NCBI GenBank assembly: GCA_041394605.1
Contig: JAWKHX010000015.1
Span: forward strand, 77,798-141,797
Reading direction: 5' to 3'
Origin: UBA668 sp041394605
Lineage (GTDB): Bacteria > Actinomycetota > Acidimicrobiia > Acidimicrobiales > Ilumatobacteraceae
DNA length: 64,000 nucleotides
In this document: piece after piece, positions 51,567 to 61,750 of the stretch
Layout: every line of letters begins with the position of its first letter
Position numbering within the stretch: the stretch's first letter is position 1
Notes under the pieces: model-generated
What the model saw: the letters and a program-made list of their open reading frames with translations, nothing else
Told to the model about the DNA's origin: nothing
The model's database searches: none
Made by a program: the position numbers and the translations under genes

Positions 51567-52826
51567 ATGTCGTTCAACCCGTTCGACGCCGAGGTCATGG
51601 CCTGCCCGTACCCGCACATGGCCCAGGCGCGCCACAAGGCACCGGTGGCGTGGAGTGCCGAGGCCGGCGCCTTCGTGGTCACCAGCCACCACCATGTGAT
51701 GGAGGTGCTGCGCCAGCCGCTGGTGTTCTCCTCCCGCTTCGGCCGCGCCGGGCGACCTGTGCCGGCGGACTGGCGCGAGCAACTGGACGCGGTGATCGCC
51801 GAGGGGTACCCGCGGTCGGAGGTCCTGCTCACCACCGACCCGCCCGCGCACACCCGCTACCGCCGCCTGGTCGCCCGGTCGTTCACGCCACACGCGGTGG
51901 CCCGGTTCGAGCCCGCCGTGCGGGCGATCGTGACCGAACTGATCGACGGCTGGGCGGAGTCGCTGGCCGCCACCGGCCGCGTGGAGTTCATGACCCAGTT
52001 CGCCAACCCGGTCCCCGTGCGCGCCGTCGCCAACGCGCTGAACGTGCCCGACCGCGACATGCAGAAGTTCAAGGAGTGGAGCGACCTCACCGCCTCGGCC
52101 ATCGGCACGGACATCTCGCTGGACGGCCTGCTGCGCAGCGAGCGGGCGATCAACGAGTTCCAGCGCTACTTCGAGGCGGAGCTGGACCGCCGCCGCACGG
52201 AGCCGCAGGACGACCTGCTCACCCACATCCTCACCGCCACCATCGAGGAGGACGACCCGGAGGTGACCGACCGCCGCCCGCTGGACATGGCCGAGATGCT
52301 GCGCATCCTGCAGATGATCCTGGTGGCCGGCAACGAGACCACCGCCGCGCTGCTGGGCGACCTGATGCGCCTGCTCGGCGAGCGTCCGGATGAGTGGGCA
52401 CGCCTCCAGCGGGAGCCCGAGCGCATCCCCCTCGTGATCGAGGAGGCCCTCCGCCACGCCAGCCCCAACGGCGCCATCTGGCGGATCGCTGCCACGGACA
52501 CGGAGCTTGGCGGGGTCGCTATCCCCGCCGGGTCACGGGTGATCATCACCTACATGTCGGCCAACCGCGACGAGGCCGTGTTCGGCGCCGACGCCGAGGA
52601 GTTCCGCCCCGACCGCGAGCACGTCAACGAGCACATCGCCTTCGGCTTCGGCAACCACTACTGCCTCGGCGCCCCGCTCTCCCGCATGGAGACCCGCGTG
52701 GCCCTGGAGGAGCTGACCCGTCGGGTGCGGTCGTTCACCCTCAGCGACGACAACGACGGCGCCTACGCCCCCAGCTACTTCCTCCGCGTCCCCACCCGCG
52801 TCACCATCGAACCCCTCATGGCCTGA
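51567..52826 (+). CDS. Cytochrome P450 (419 aa)
   Basis: A soluble bacterial P450 of the CYP125/CYP142/CYP107-like type. The I-helix is AGNETT (residues 254-259), ExxR is E293-x2-R296, and the heme Cys is C366 in FGFGNHYCLGAP. The substrate region is unlike that of the P450 at 26328. No redox partner is adjacent. It is divergent from the small protein/Rieske operon and convergent with the ThuA-like gene; the 98-bp gap downstream shows no clear element. Confidence 0.92.
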   Translation: MSFNPFDAEVMACPYPHMAQARHKAPVAWSAEAGAFVVTSHHHVMEVLRQPLVFSSRFGRAGRPVPADWREQLDAVIAEGYPRSEVLLTTDPPAHTRYRRLVARSFTPHAVARFEPAVRAIVTELIDGWAESLAATGRVEFMTQFANPVPVRAVANALNVPDRDMQKFKEWSDLTASAIGTDISLDGLLRSERAINEFQRYFEAELDRRRTEPQDDLLTHILTATIEEDDPEVTDRRPLDMAEMLRILQMILVAGNETTAALLGDLMRLLGERPDEWARLQREPERIPLVIEEALRHASPNGAIWRIAATDTELGGVAIPAGSRVIITYMSANRDEAVFGADAEEFRPDREHVNEHIAFGFGNHYCLGAPLSRMETRVALEELTRRVRSFTLSDDNDGAYAPSYFLRVPTRVTIEPLMA

Positions 52827-52924
52827 CCCCGTACCGCGGGCATTCTGGGGCTGATTCTCGCCATTCCTGAGACTGGGGCTGGATCGTTGCGGGAAGTGCG
52901 CGATTCCGGACCGCAGAACGGCCG

Positions 52925-53743
52925 CTACTCGACCTCGGCGGGGTTGGCGCGGGCCCAGGCGTGCGCGTCCGTGGACGCGACCCACTCGATCGCGTTGCCC
53001 AGCAGGCGGCGGTACATCGGGTGCCGCATGGTCTCCGGGCCGTGGCCGGGCTGGAGGTAGACGACGGGGCTGTTCAGCGCGGCCTTCACCCAGCCGACGA
53101 CGCGGCTGCCGGTCGGGCCGGGCGGGCAGGCGTGCTCGTGGCCCTCGGTCAGCACCCGCACCGTGTCGATGAACAGCGAAGGATCCATCGACGCAGTCGT
53201 GGCCAGCAAGGGCTGAACGTCCTCCTCGTGGACCGGGCACAGGTACAGCTCGTCGTCCACCTCGAAGCCCTCGACCCCCGCGCAGACCGGGTGCGACGGC
53301 GCCAGCACGTCCACGTGGTGCACCGCCATCCGGTACCCCGACGCCGGCACCTCCACGCCTCGCAGCGTGCCCGGCGCATACAGGTAGCGCCCCCCGACCG
53401 CGTTGGCCCACGCATCCCAGGCCGGCCACGCCGCCAGCGCGTGGTGGGTGACCACCAGCCCCTGCCCGGCGCGCAGCAGCCCCAGCAGCGCGGCCGCCTG
53501 ATCGGCGGACGGCCCGAACGGCTCGGGCATCCGGCCGCGGGCCAGCCGCAGGCCGGGGATGTCGTGCAGCAGGACCGCGTCCCACTCCCCTGCCAGGTCC
53601 TCCCGCAGCCACCGCTGGGCCTCCGGCTGCAGGGCGTGGGCCCAGACCCAGCCACGCTCGGCGCAGACCGCGTCGAGCATGGCGGTGAAGTCCGCCATGT
53701 CGACACGATGGCCGCCGGTGACCGCCAGCAGTCGGCCGGTCAC
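52925..53743 (-). CDS. ThuA-like domain protein (272 aa)
   Basis: A second ThuA-like glutamine-amidotransferase-fold protein: WDAVLLHDIPGLRLARGRMP, LLRAGQGLVVTHHALAAWPA, GVEGFEVDDELYLCPVHEED and SRVVGWVKAALNSPVVYLQP, then GHGPETM. GTG 53743 is the start, 3 bp after the PEP-utilising gene stop, so they are co-translated. The shared segment VDDELYLxxxH with the other ThuA protein (VTDELYISELH) supports the family call. The reaction is unknown. Confidence 0.8.
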   Translation of the reverse strand: MTGRLLAVTGGHRVDMADFTAMLDAVCAERGWVWAHALQPEAQRWLREDLAGEWDAVLLHDIPGLRLARGRMPEPFGPSADQAAALLGLLRAGQGLVVTHHALAAWPAWDAWANAVGGRYLYAPGTLRGVEVPASGYRMAVHHVDVLAPSHPVCAGVEGFEVDDELYLCPVHEEDVQPLLATTASMDPSLFIDTVRVLTEGHEHACPPGPTGSRVVGWVKAALNSPVVYLQPGHGPETMRHPMYRRLLGNAIEWVASTDAHAWARANPAEVE

Positions 53744-53746
53744 GCC

Positions 53747-55465
53747 CTACACCTCGAGGATGGTGACCGTGCCGGCCGCGCCGTCGACCTCGATGGTCGC
53801 GCCGTTGGGGATGCGCCGCGTGGCGTCGTAGACGCCGGCCACACACGGGATGCCCAGCTCGCGGCTGACGATCATCGCGTGGCTGTTCGGCGCGCCCACG
53901 TCCACGACCACGGCGCCCGACACGACGAACAGCGGGGTCCACGACGGGTCGGTCTGCGGCGCGACGAGGATGTCGCCGGGCTCCAGGTCGCCGGCGGCAT
54001 CGGGGCTGAGCACCACGCAGGCGCGGCCGCGGATGGTGCCCGCCGACGAGGCGCCACCGCTCAGCACATCGCCCACCTTCGCCACCTCGACCTCTTTCGA
54101 CGTGAGGTACTTCAGGGAGGACACGGGCGGCACCGGCTGGGTGGAGTCGATGAACATCGGGATGTCCAGACCGAACAGCTGCTTCCACTCCACCTCCCGC
54201 TCGGCGAGGCGCTCCTTCAGGCACATCGGGTCGAGCTGCAGGCTGTCCAGCTCCTCGTCCAGGGCGAGGAAGATGTCGCTGGCCTTGTTGAGCTGGCCAC
54301 GCTCGGCCATGCGGCGGCCGACCTCGGCCATCGCCATGCGGGCCTCGTGGACGACGCGCACGCAGTTCGCCTTGCCGCGCTCGCGGTACCCGGCGAAGCG
54401 GTGCATCGACTTCACGGCCATGTCCAGCAGGGCCTGCCCCTCGTCGTTGTCGCCGATGAACGCCCGGGCCTCCGCCACCGCGGCGTCGAACAGCTTGCGC
54501 TGCTCGGCGGCACGCGCCTGCGGCGACTGATCCTCGTCGAGCAGACGCATGCGCTCGATCATCGCCAGCGGCAGCGTGGGCTTGGTCTCCCACACGTCGC
54601 TGCCCATGTCCCACTCGTTCGGGCCGCGGTAGCCGAACTCGTAGAGGAACTGCTCGAACGCGTCGCTGAACGCCGGGTGGGTGGTGCGCACCCGCTCGCG
54701 GAGGCCCTCGAGACCCCGGTCGAACTCGGCGCCGAGCGAGGCATCGGCGCGCACCAGGCGCGAAAGGTTCCACATCGCGAACGCCGGGGCTGCCGAGTCC
54801 ACGTCGCCGGCCCCCGACGACAGGCGGATGACGAGGGTCGGGTCGGCGCCGGCCAGCAGTTGGGCCAAGGCACCCGGGCCGATGGAGCCGCCCACACCAC
54901 CAATGGTCTCGCCGCGCCACATCAGCCGCTCGTACTGCAGCACCGCTCGGGCGCGAGCCACCAGCGAGGCGTCGCCGAGCGTGGAGAAGTCGGGCCGCTG
55001 GGCACGCAGCTCGAGGCCGATCCGCTTCTCCTCCTCGATGTCCGGGTAGTCGGGGGCGCTCATCGCCCAGGCCGAGAACTCGGCCACCTTCGGGCCGAAC
55101 GACGGGTCGTCGTCGCCCGGCTGGGGGACGTAGGGCGGCAGGTCGGGGTGACCACCGAACCAGATGGCGTCAGCGGTCTCCACGCCCACGCCGGCGCGCA
55201 GTGCGAACAGGCGGGTGGCGGAGAGGTTCACGTAGAGGTAGCCGTAGAAGAACCCGCCGGAGCCGTTCGGGTGGGCGAAGTCGTCGTTGCCGAACGCGCC
55301 GGTGAGCGCGTACCCCGTGCACCAGCCACGGAAGATGTGCGGGATCCAGCACATCGACGCGCCCAGCGGCGAGATCGGGTCGGACAGCACGTCGTTGGCG
55401 TTCATCCTGGTGTACACGGGCAGCCGCGGGCTGGTCTCCGTATCGATGATCCACTTGTCAGACAT
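53747..55465 (-). CDS. PEP-utilising swivel-domain protein without ATP-grasp domain (572 aa)
   Basis: The C-terminus (about 460-570) is the phosphohistidine swivel domain of PEP synthase/PPDK. GAPNSHAMIVSRELGIPCVA includes H529, the likely phosphorylated residue, after GDILVAPQTDPSWTPLF. The rest is a helical region typical of long PEP-utilising enzymes. There is no ATP-grasp domain. This one-subunit layout recalls the phosphohistidine subunit of phenylphosphate synthase, whose ATP-binding part is a separate protein. None is in the window. ATG 55465 has AGGAG six bases upstream. It is coupled to the ThuA-like gene and follows a Rieske gene. Confidence 0.8.
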   Translation of the reverse strand: MSDKWIIDTETSPRLPVYTRMNANDVLSDPISPLGASMCWIPHIFRGWCTGYALTGAFGNDDFAHPNGSGGFFYGYLYVNLSATRLFALRAGVGVETADAIWFGGHPDLPPYVPQPGDDDPSFGPKVAEFSAWAMSAPDYPDIEEEKRIGLELRAQRPDFSTLGDASLVARARAVLQYERLMWRGETIGGVGGSIGPGALAQLLAGADPTLVIRLSSGAGDVDSAAPAFAMWNLSRLVRADASLGAEFDRGLEGLRERVRTTHPAFSDAFEQFLYEFGYRGPNEWDMGSDVWETKPTLPLAMIERMRLLDEDQSPQARAAEQRKLFDAAVAEARAFIGDNDEGQALLDMAVKSMHRFAGYRERGKANCVRVVHEARMAMAEVGRRMAERGQLNKASDIFLALDEELDSLQLDPMCLKERLAEREVEWKQLFGLDIPMFIDSTQPVPPVSSLKYLTSKEVEVAKVGDVLSGGASSAGTIRGRACVVLSPDAAGDLEPGDILVAPQTDPSWTPLFVVSGAVVVDVGAPNSHAMIVSRELGIPCVAGVYDATRRIPNGATIEVDGAAGTVTILEV

Positions 55466-55506
55466 CACGTACTCCTGTGAGTTGGTCGCCGGCGTGGCGG
55501 GGGAAC

Positions 55507-56726
55507 TTAGAACTTCTCGACCCAGTCGGACAGCAGGTCAGGGACCCGCAGGTGCTCGGGCACCCGGTCGGCGCCGATGACCTTGTCGATCCAGGCGTGG
55601 ACGTGCCAGATGCGGCGCTCCTGGTAGTTGACGACCTGCCCGCCGTGTGCGGCGAACTCCATGCTGCGCTGGATGGGGACCAGGTTGCGGTAGTCCTCCT
55701 CCATCAGCACGTCGAAGCGGTCGAGGCGCTTCTGCCAGACGTCCTTGCCCGGCAGTTCGCCCTCGCCCCAGTCGGCGGCGAACCAGACGATGTCCAGGCG
55801 GGTGCGGTCGATCGCCAGCGGCCAGAACACGAGGAACGGGAAGCCGCGGGCGTCGAGCGGCGAGATGATGTTGGGAAAGATGCCGTGCGCCGGCTGGATC
55901 GGCTCGCGGAAGACTGCGGGCACGTGCTCCAGCGTGCGCAGCGTCTCCCGGCTGTCGCCGCGGGTGCCCTCCTTCACCGGGGAGAGCATGTTCTGGTGGC
56001 CGTGCTCGAACAGCGAGATCACCGTGCCGCGGGTGTCCAGCGTCGGCGCCACCGTCGTGGGGTGGATCGTGCGGGCGTGGTACACCTCGAGGAACCCCTC
56101 GGCGAGGATCTTCCAGTTGCAGCCAAGCTCCACGGTCTTGGTGTCGATCACCCGCACCGGCGACGAGGCGATGTCGTCGAGCAGCCGGGGCAGCGGGTCC
56201 AGCCACTCCAGCAACGGCACCGCATCGGCGTCGAGGTTGACGAACCACCAGCCGCCCCACCGCTCGCAGCGCACCGGCGGCAGGCCGAGGTCGTCCTTCA
56301 CCAGCCCGGGGAAGTCGCGCTCGTCGGGCACCCGCTGCAACTTGCCCTCCAGGTCGTACCCCCAGGAGTGGTACTGGCAGACCAGCATGCGGGCCGTGCC
56401 GCACCCGCCGCTGACCACCGGCGCGCCACGGTGGCGGCAGGCGTTGAAGAACGCCCGCACCTCCCCGTCCGTGCCACGCACCAGCAGGATGGCCGCACCG
56501 AGGATGTCCACCAGCCGGTAGCTGCCGACCTCCGGCAGGTCGCTGTCGTGCGCGGCGTAGAGCCACGAGCGGCGGAACAGCCGGTCCTGCTCCAGCTCGA
56601 AGAACTCGGGGTCGATGTACCGGCCGAGCGGCAACGGCGGCAGCTTCGGGAACCCGGGCGGGGGCGCGGGCGATCCGTCTCGTAGGCCTGGCGCTCGCGG
56701 AAGCGGGCGAGATACTCGGCGTCCAT
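55507..56726 (-). CDS. Rieske non-heme iron oxygenase, alpha-type, with N-terminal frameshift
   Basis: From 56634 the frame gives a full Rieske oxygenase. The Rieske pairs are CRHRG and CQYHSW, and the iron-site His residues are in EVYHARTIH. The natural N-terminus lies in another frame: MDAEYLARFRERQAYETDRP from ATG 56726 with GAAAGGA upstream. The main frame then resumes as GFPKLPPLPLGRYIDPEF. The frames must join within a G/C run at about 56653-56672, so one base is missing or added there. AGTAACT lies at 56774-56768. The PEP-utilising gene follows. Confidence 0.85.
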
Positions 56727-56827
56727 CGGCAGTCCTTTCACCCGGGGACCGGGCCGGGCCTAACCTTAGTTACTTGACACCGCCTCCGGTTCAATCGAGC
56801 CGGTGCGGCGGGGTCGGGGAGGCACAC

Positions 56828-58445
56828 GTGTACGAGTACGGCGACGAGTGGGACGACGTGGTCGACGTCGTCGTGGTCGGCAGCGGCGGCCGCCAGCGCA
56901 GCGGCTGCGACCGCCGCATCGCTCGGCGCGACCGTGGCGATCCTGGAGAAGACCGACTGGGTCGGCGGCACCACCGACAAGTCGGGCGGCGTCTTCTGGG
57001 GGCCGAACAACCCGATGATGCAGGAGATGGGCCTGGACGACCCGCGGGACCAGGCAGTCGCCTACATGGCCCGCAGTGCCTTCCCCACCAAGTACCGCCC
57101 CGGCCACCCGACGCTCGGCCTGCCGGAGAACAACCTGCGTCTCATCGAGGCGTTCTACGACCACGGCAGCGAGGCCATCAGCCACCTGCGCGACGCCGGC
57201 GCCCTGCGCTTCCGCCATGTGCCGTACCCCGACTACTACGCCGACCTACCGGAGGGTCGCGACGGGGTCGGCCGGGTGTGCGAGCCCGTCTTCCCCGAGG
57301 GCCACCGTCGCGGCATCGACCCCACGGGCGGCCAGATCCTCGCCGAGATGCTGGTGGACGGCGCGGTCGCCCACGGAGCTCAACTGCGGCTCGGCACCGA
57401 GGTGCGCCACCTGGTGCGTGACGACGACGGACGGGTGGTCGGCGTGGAGGCCCGCACCGGCACCCGCACGATCATCATCGGCGCCCGCAAGGGCGTGATC
57501 TTCGGCAGCGGCGGCTTCATCCACAACGCCGACTACCGCTTCACCTACCTGCGCGGCCCGGTGCTGGGCGGCGCCGCGGCGGAGAGCGCCACGGGCGGCT
57601 TCGTGCGCATCGGCATCGAGGCCGGCGCCAAGCTCGGCAACATGAGCCACGCCTGGTGGGACCAGGTAGCCGTGGAGCACGCCGTCACCGTGCCGTCCAC
57701 GATCAAGGACGTCTACAACCCCCACGGCGACAGCATGCTGCAGGTCAACAAGCACGGCGTGCGGGTGGTGAACGAGAAGGCCGTCTACAACGACCGCGGC
57801 ACCATCCACGCCGTGTGGGACCCGAGCCGCTACGAGTACCCGAACCTGCTGCTGTTCATGATCTGGGACCAGGCGGTGGTGGACAACACCGAGTTCTCCC
57901 GATTCCGCTGGCCTGTCCCGCTGCCGGGCGAGGAGCCCCTGCCGTTCGTGGCGAAGGCCGACACGCTGGAGGGTCTGGCGGCCGACTTCCGCCGCCGCCT
58001 CACGACCCTCGCCGAGTTCACCGGCGGGCTGGAGCTGGCCGACGACTTCGAGGCCAATCTGCGCGCCACCATCGAGCGGTTCAACGCCAACGCCGCGCTC
58101 GGCATCGACCCGGACTTCCACCGCGGCGAGTCGCAGATCGAGCAGACGTGGGGCGGCACGCCGCGCCCGGGACTGCCCTCACCCTGCCTCGCCCCGCTCT
58201 CCTCCACCGGGCCGTACTACGGCCTGATCGTCGGCCCCGGCGCGCTGGACACCAAGGGCGGCCCGGTGATCAACGCCGACGCGCAGGTGCTGAGTGCCAC
58301 CGATGACCAACCGATCCCCGGCTTGTACGGCGCCGGCAACTGCATCGCCGCGCCGAGCGGCCAGGCTTACTGGGGCCCCGGCGGCACGATCGGCCCGGCG
58401 ATGGTGTTCGGCTACCTCGCCGCCCGCCACGCCGTCGGCGCCTGA
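56828..58445 (+). pseudogene. FAD-dependent oxidoreductase, KstD/fumarate reductase family, with N-terminal frameshift
   Basis: The frame from GTG 56828 reads VYEYGDEWDDVVDVVVVGSG, then leaves frame at about 56891 in a GGCGGCCGCC run. The second frame continues ASAAAATAASLGATVAILEK and then WVGGTTDKSGGVFWGPNNP to the end. One extra base splits the dinucleotide-binding motif, so the FAD site is lost unless this is an error. The C-terminus GQAYWGPGGTIGPAMVFGYL is typical of 3-ketosteroid 1-dehydrogenase-like enzymes. A GTG at 56934 could start a shortened, FAD-less protein. A second family member is at 18116. Confidence 0.82.
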
Positions 58446-58452
58446 CCAACCG

Positions 58453-58499
58453 CAAGTTGGCGGTGACATGCGGCAGGACCGCACCTCAGCGCCAACTTG
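58453..58499. repeat. 47-bp fold-back (REP-like) element, copy 2
   Basis: The outer arms CAAGTTGGCG (58453-58462) and CGCCAACTTG (58490-58499) and inner arms TGCGG (58469-58473) and CCGCA (58479-58483) are identical to copy 1 at 28901-28947, with the same 6/5/6 spacing. Loops differ, so the paired bases are conserved and the unpaired ones are not. It lies 8 bp after a stop codon. Confidence 0.8.
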
Positions 58500-58507
58500 G
58501 TGAGTCG

Positions 58508-58538
58508 AGTTACTTTCGAGAGATGGTGTGCAGTAACT
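58508..58538 (+). promoter_or_regulatory. Inverted AGTTACT/AGTAACT pair before the ALDH gene
   Basis: AGTTACT (58508-58514) and its inverted copy AGTAACT (58532-58538) flank 17 bp. The second copy ends 7 bp before the ATG at 58546, which would fit a -10 element for a leaderless mRNA. The same heptamers recur before many start codons in the window. Confidence 0.5.
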
Positions 58539-58545
58539 TCGCGGC

Positions 58546-60006
58546 ATGATCGAACGCCGCGAGCTGTACATCGACGGGGCCTGGCGCGCGCCGCAGGGGC
58601 AGGGCACCATCGAGGTGATCGACGCCCACACCGAGGACGTGATGGGCACCGTGCCGGCCGGCGACGCCGCCGACGCCGTCGCTGCGCTGGAGTCCAGCGC
58701 CCGCGCGCTCGACGGCTGGTCGCGCACCCGCCGCGCCGAGCGGGTCGCCGCCGTGCGCGCCCTGGCCGACGGGCTGGAGGCGCGCAACACGGCGCTGAGC
58801 GAGATGATGGCCCGCGAGGTCGGCACCCCGATCACCACCAGCGAACGCGTGCAGGTCGGCCTGGCCGTCACCGTGCTGCGCAGCATGGCCGCTGCGGCGG
58901 AAGAGCAGGACCCCGTGGAGGTGCTCGGCACCTCCGTGCTCATCCGGGTGCCCGTCGGCGTCGTCGGGGCGATCACCCCGTGGAACTACCCCCTCTACCA
59001 GCTGGTCGCCAAGCTCGCCCCCGCCATGCTGCAGGGCTGCACCACCGTCCTCAAGCCCAGCAGCGTCGCCCCGCTGGCCGCGTTCGACCTGCTGGAGATC
59101 GCCCACGAGGCGGGCATCCCCGCCGGCGTCATCAACCTGGTCACCGGCGCCGGCGCCGAGGTCGGCGAGGTGCTGGCTTCCCACCCGCTGGTGGACATGG
59201 TCAGCCTCACCGGCTCCACCTCCGCCGGCGCCCGCGTCGCCGCGCTCGCCGCGCCGGGCATCAAGCGCCTCGGGCTGGAGCTCGGCGGCAAGTCCGCCAC
59301 GGTCGTCGCCCCCGGGGCGGACCTGGAGCAGGCCGTCGCCAACTCCGTCCGCGGCTGCTTCATCAACAACGGCCAGACCTGCTCGGCCCTCACCCGCCTG
59401 GTCGTCACCCGAGACGCCCTGGCGGAGGTGGAGGAACGCCGCGGCCGTGGCGGCCATGGCCGTCGGCGACCCGCTGGAGCGCACCACCGAGGTCGGCCCC
59501 ATCTCCTCCGCCGGCCAGTACCGCAGCGTGCAGGAGCTGCTGGCCACCGCCGACCGCGACGGCACCGTCCTCACCGGCGGCGCGGGCCGCCACGACGGCT
59601 TCGACCGCGGCTACTACGCCAAGCCGACCGTCGTCTCCCGCCTGGCCCCCGACGCCACGCTCGCCCAGGAGGAAGTGTTCGGCCCGGTGCTCAGCATCAT
59701 CGCCGCCGACGACCTGGACCACGCCGTGCGCATCGCCAACGACAGCGAGTACGGCCTGTCCGGTGCCGTCTGGGCCGCGGACCTGCCGTCCGCCGCCGCC
59801 ATCGCCGCCCGCCTGCGCACCGGACAGGTGGCGCTGAACGGCGGACGGTTCAACGTGCTGGCCCCGTTCGGCGGGTTCAAGAAGTCCGGCGTCGGCCGCG
59901 AGCTCGGGCCCCACGGGCTGGACGAGTACGGCGAGCTGGTGGCCATGCAGCTGCCCGCCGGTGCCGACCCGGCCGAGGTCGCCGACGCACTGAGGCACTG
60001 GCGTGA
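58546..60006 (+). pseudogene. Aldehyde dehydrogenase with internal frameshift
   Basis: An NAD(P)-dependent ALDH: AITPWNYPLYQLVAKLAPAM, then LTGSTSAGARVAALA, the Glu in LELGGKSATVV and the nucleophile Cys in NNGQTCSALTRLVV. At about 59437 the frame is lost by one extra base. The rest (MAVGDPLERTTEVGPISSAG, then EEVFGPVLSIIA and FGGFKKSGVGRELG) is read in the next frame. The stop at 60004-60006 lies in the first frame and overlaps the SnoaL start as GTGA, so a second compensating indel may exist near the end. As read, it is disrupted. Confidence 0.85.
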
Positions 60007-60503
60007 CCCGGCCGCTGGACCTCGCTGCGCTGGCCGACCGGCTGGCGGTCGAGGAGGTGCTGTACCGCTTCGCCGACGGGCTGGACCGCCGAGACTGGGC
60101 GCAGTACCGGGCGGTGTTCACCGACGAGATCGACCTCGACTACTCGTCGTACCGCCCGACCAGCATCGGCACGTCTGGACGGCTGACGACTGGGTGGCGC
60201 GCCGCCGCCCTGTTCCCCGGACTCGACGCCACGCAGCACACGATCACCAACCCGATCGTGGAGCTGGACGGCGACCGAGCCTCGCATCCGCCCTACGTGC
60301 GGGCCGACCATGTCTACGTCGGTGCGCCCGGCGGCGACATCTACACGCTCGGCGGCTACTACGACGACGGGCTGGTCCGCACGGACGGCGGGTGGAGGAT
60401 CCACCGCAAGTCGCTGCACATGCGCTGGCAGGAGGGCAACCGCCCCCTGATGCAGCTGGCGCTGGAGCGGGCGCAGGCCCGCGCCGCCGGCGAGTCGATC
60501 TGA
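60003..60503 (+). CDS. SnoaL-like/NTF2-fold protein (166 aa)
   Basis: An NTF2-like protein: LADRLAVEEVLYRFADGLDR, AVFTDEIDLDYSSYRP and VGAPGGDIYTLGGYYDDGLV. GTG 60003 overlaps the ALDH stop by 4 bp. It resembles the protein at 38609 and the domains of 40055 in the helix-plus-FTxDA pattern. It is probably the last intact gene of the ALDH operon. Confidence 0.87.
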   Translation: MTRPLDLAALADRLAVEEVLYRFADGLDRRDWAQYRAVFTDEIDLDYSSYRPTSIGTSGRLTTGWRAAALFPGLDATQHTITNPIVELDGDRASHPPYVRADHVYVGAPGGDIYTLGGYYDDGLVRTDGGWRIHRKSLHMRWQEGNRPLMQLALERAQARAAGESI

Positions 60504-60559
60504 CCGACCGCCGGACCACTCGGTACAGTGTCCGACGTCACACAGGGGGGACCCGGAAC

Positions 60560-61732
60560 GTGAGCACACCCAACGGAACATCGATCGCCAGCATCATCCG
60601 CGACGCCGTGCAGCGCGCCCGGCGCGAGGGGCCGGCGGCGATCTCCGACGCCCTGCTGGCCGTGCCCGCCAGCGAGATCGGCACGTTCCTGCACGCCACG
60701 TTCGACGAGTCCGCCGAGCGGGTGCTGCTCACCTCCGCACTCGGCGCATCGCCCGGCGCGGCCTCCGGCATCGTGGTCCTCACCGCCGACGACGCCATCG
60801 ACGCGGCCGACGAGGGCAAGGCCGTCATCCTCGTCCGCAACGAGACCACGCCGGACGACGTGCTCGGCATGCAGAGCGCCCGCGGCATCCTCACCACCCG
60901 CGGCGGCATCACCTCGCACGCCGCCGTCGTGGCCCGCGGCTGGGGCATTCCCGCCGTCGTGGGTGCCGGCGAGATCGTCATCGACGACGCCGGCCTGCAC
61001 ATCGGCGACCGCGTGGTCGCGCCCGGCACGGAGATCTCCATCGACGGGCGCACCGGGCAGGTCTTCCTCGGCGCCGCGACCACCAGCACCACCGAGGCAC
61101 CGCCCGAACTGGAGGCCCTGCTGGACTGGGCGGACCGGGTGCGGGCCGGCGCCGACGTGCCCGTGATGGTGCGGGCCAACGCCGACTGCGCGGCCGACGC
61201 CGCCCACGCCCGCCGCCTGGGCGCCGAGGGCATCGGCCTGTGCCGCACGGAGCACATGTTCCTCGCCGACGACCGCCTGCCGCTGGTGCGCCGCTTCATC
61301 CTCACCGACGACCCCGCCGAGGAGCGCGCCGCCCTGGCCGACCTGGAAGCCGCCCAGCAGGCGGATTTCGAGGGCATCCTCGCGGCGATGGACGCCCTGC
61401 CCGTCACCGTCCGCCTCCTCGACCCGCCGCTGCACGAGTTCCTTCCCGACCTCGAACGGCTGGTGGTAGCCGACGCGCTCGGCACCCTGGACGCCGAGGG
61501 GCGGGTGGAGCTCGCCGCCGTCCGCCGGCTGCACGAGGTGAACCCGATGATCGGCACCCGCGGCGTGCGCCTGGGTGTCATCAAGCCCGGCGTGTACCAG
61601 ATGCAGATGCGGGCCTTGTTCCGTGCCGTGCTCGCCGCCCGGCGGGACGGCCGCCACCCGGACGTCGAGGTCATGATCCCCCTCGTCGTCGCACCGTCGG
61701 AGATGCACATGGCCCGCCGCTGGGTGGCCTAG
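60560..61732 (+). pseudogene. PPDK-like PEP-utilising protein, N-terminal fragment ending at an in-frame TAG
   Basis: It starts GTG 60560 with GGGGGGA upstream. Instead of an ATP-grasp domain it has about 60 residues, then the phosphohistidine swivel domain (LGASPGAASG, TTRGGITSHAAVVARGWGIP with H120) and the start of the PEP-binding barrel (GLCRTEHMFLADDRLPLV, EVNPMIGTRGVRLGV). The frame stops at TAG 61730-61732 inside the barrel. The same frame continues beyond it into the next fragment, so this is one gene interrupted by a nonsense codon, or an error. Confidence 0.85.
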
Positions 61733-61750
61733 GCCATCGCCGACACCGGC

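Noticed and set aside
52827..52924. Possible small ORF or terminator between the P450 and ThuA-like gene
   Set aside because: No open frame with a start and no convincing stem-loop could be seen.
59447..61732. 761-aa ORF from ALDH through SnoaL into the PEP-utilising gene
   Set aside because: It crosses the SnoaL gene in the wrong frame. It is a by-product of the ALDH frameshift, not a fusion protein.
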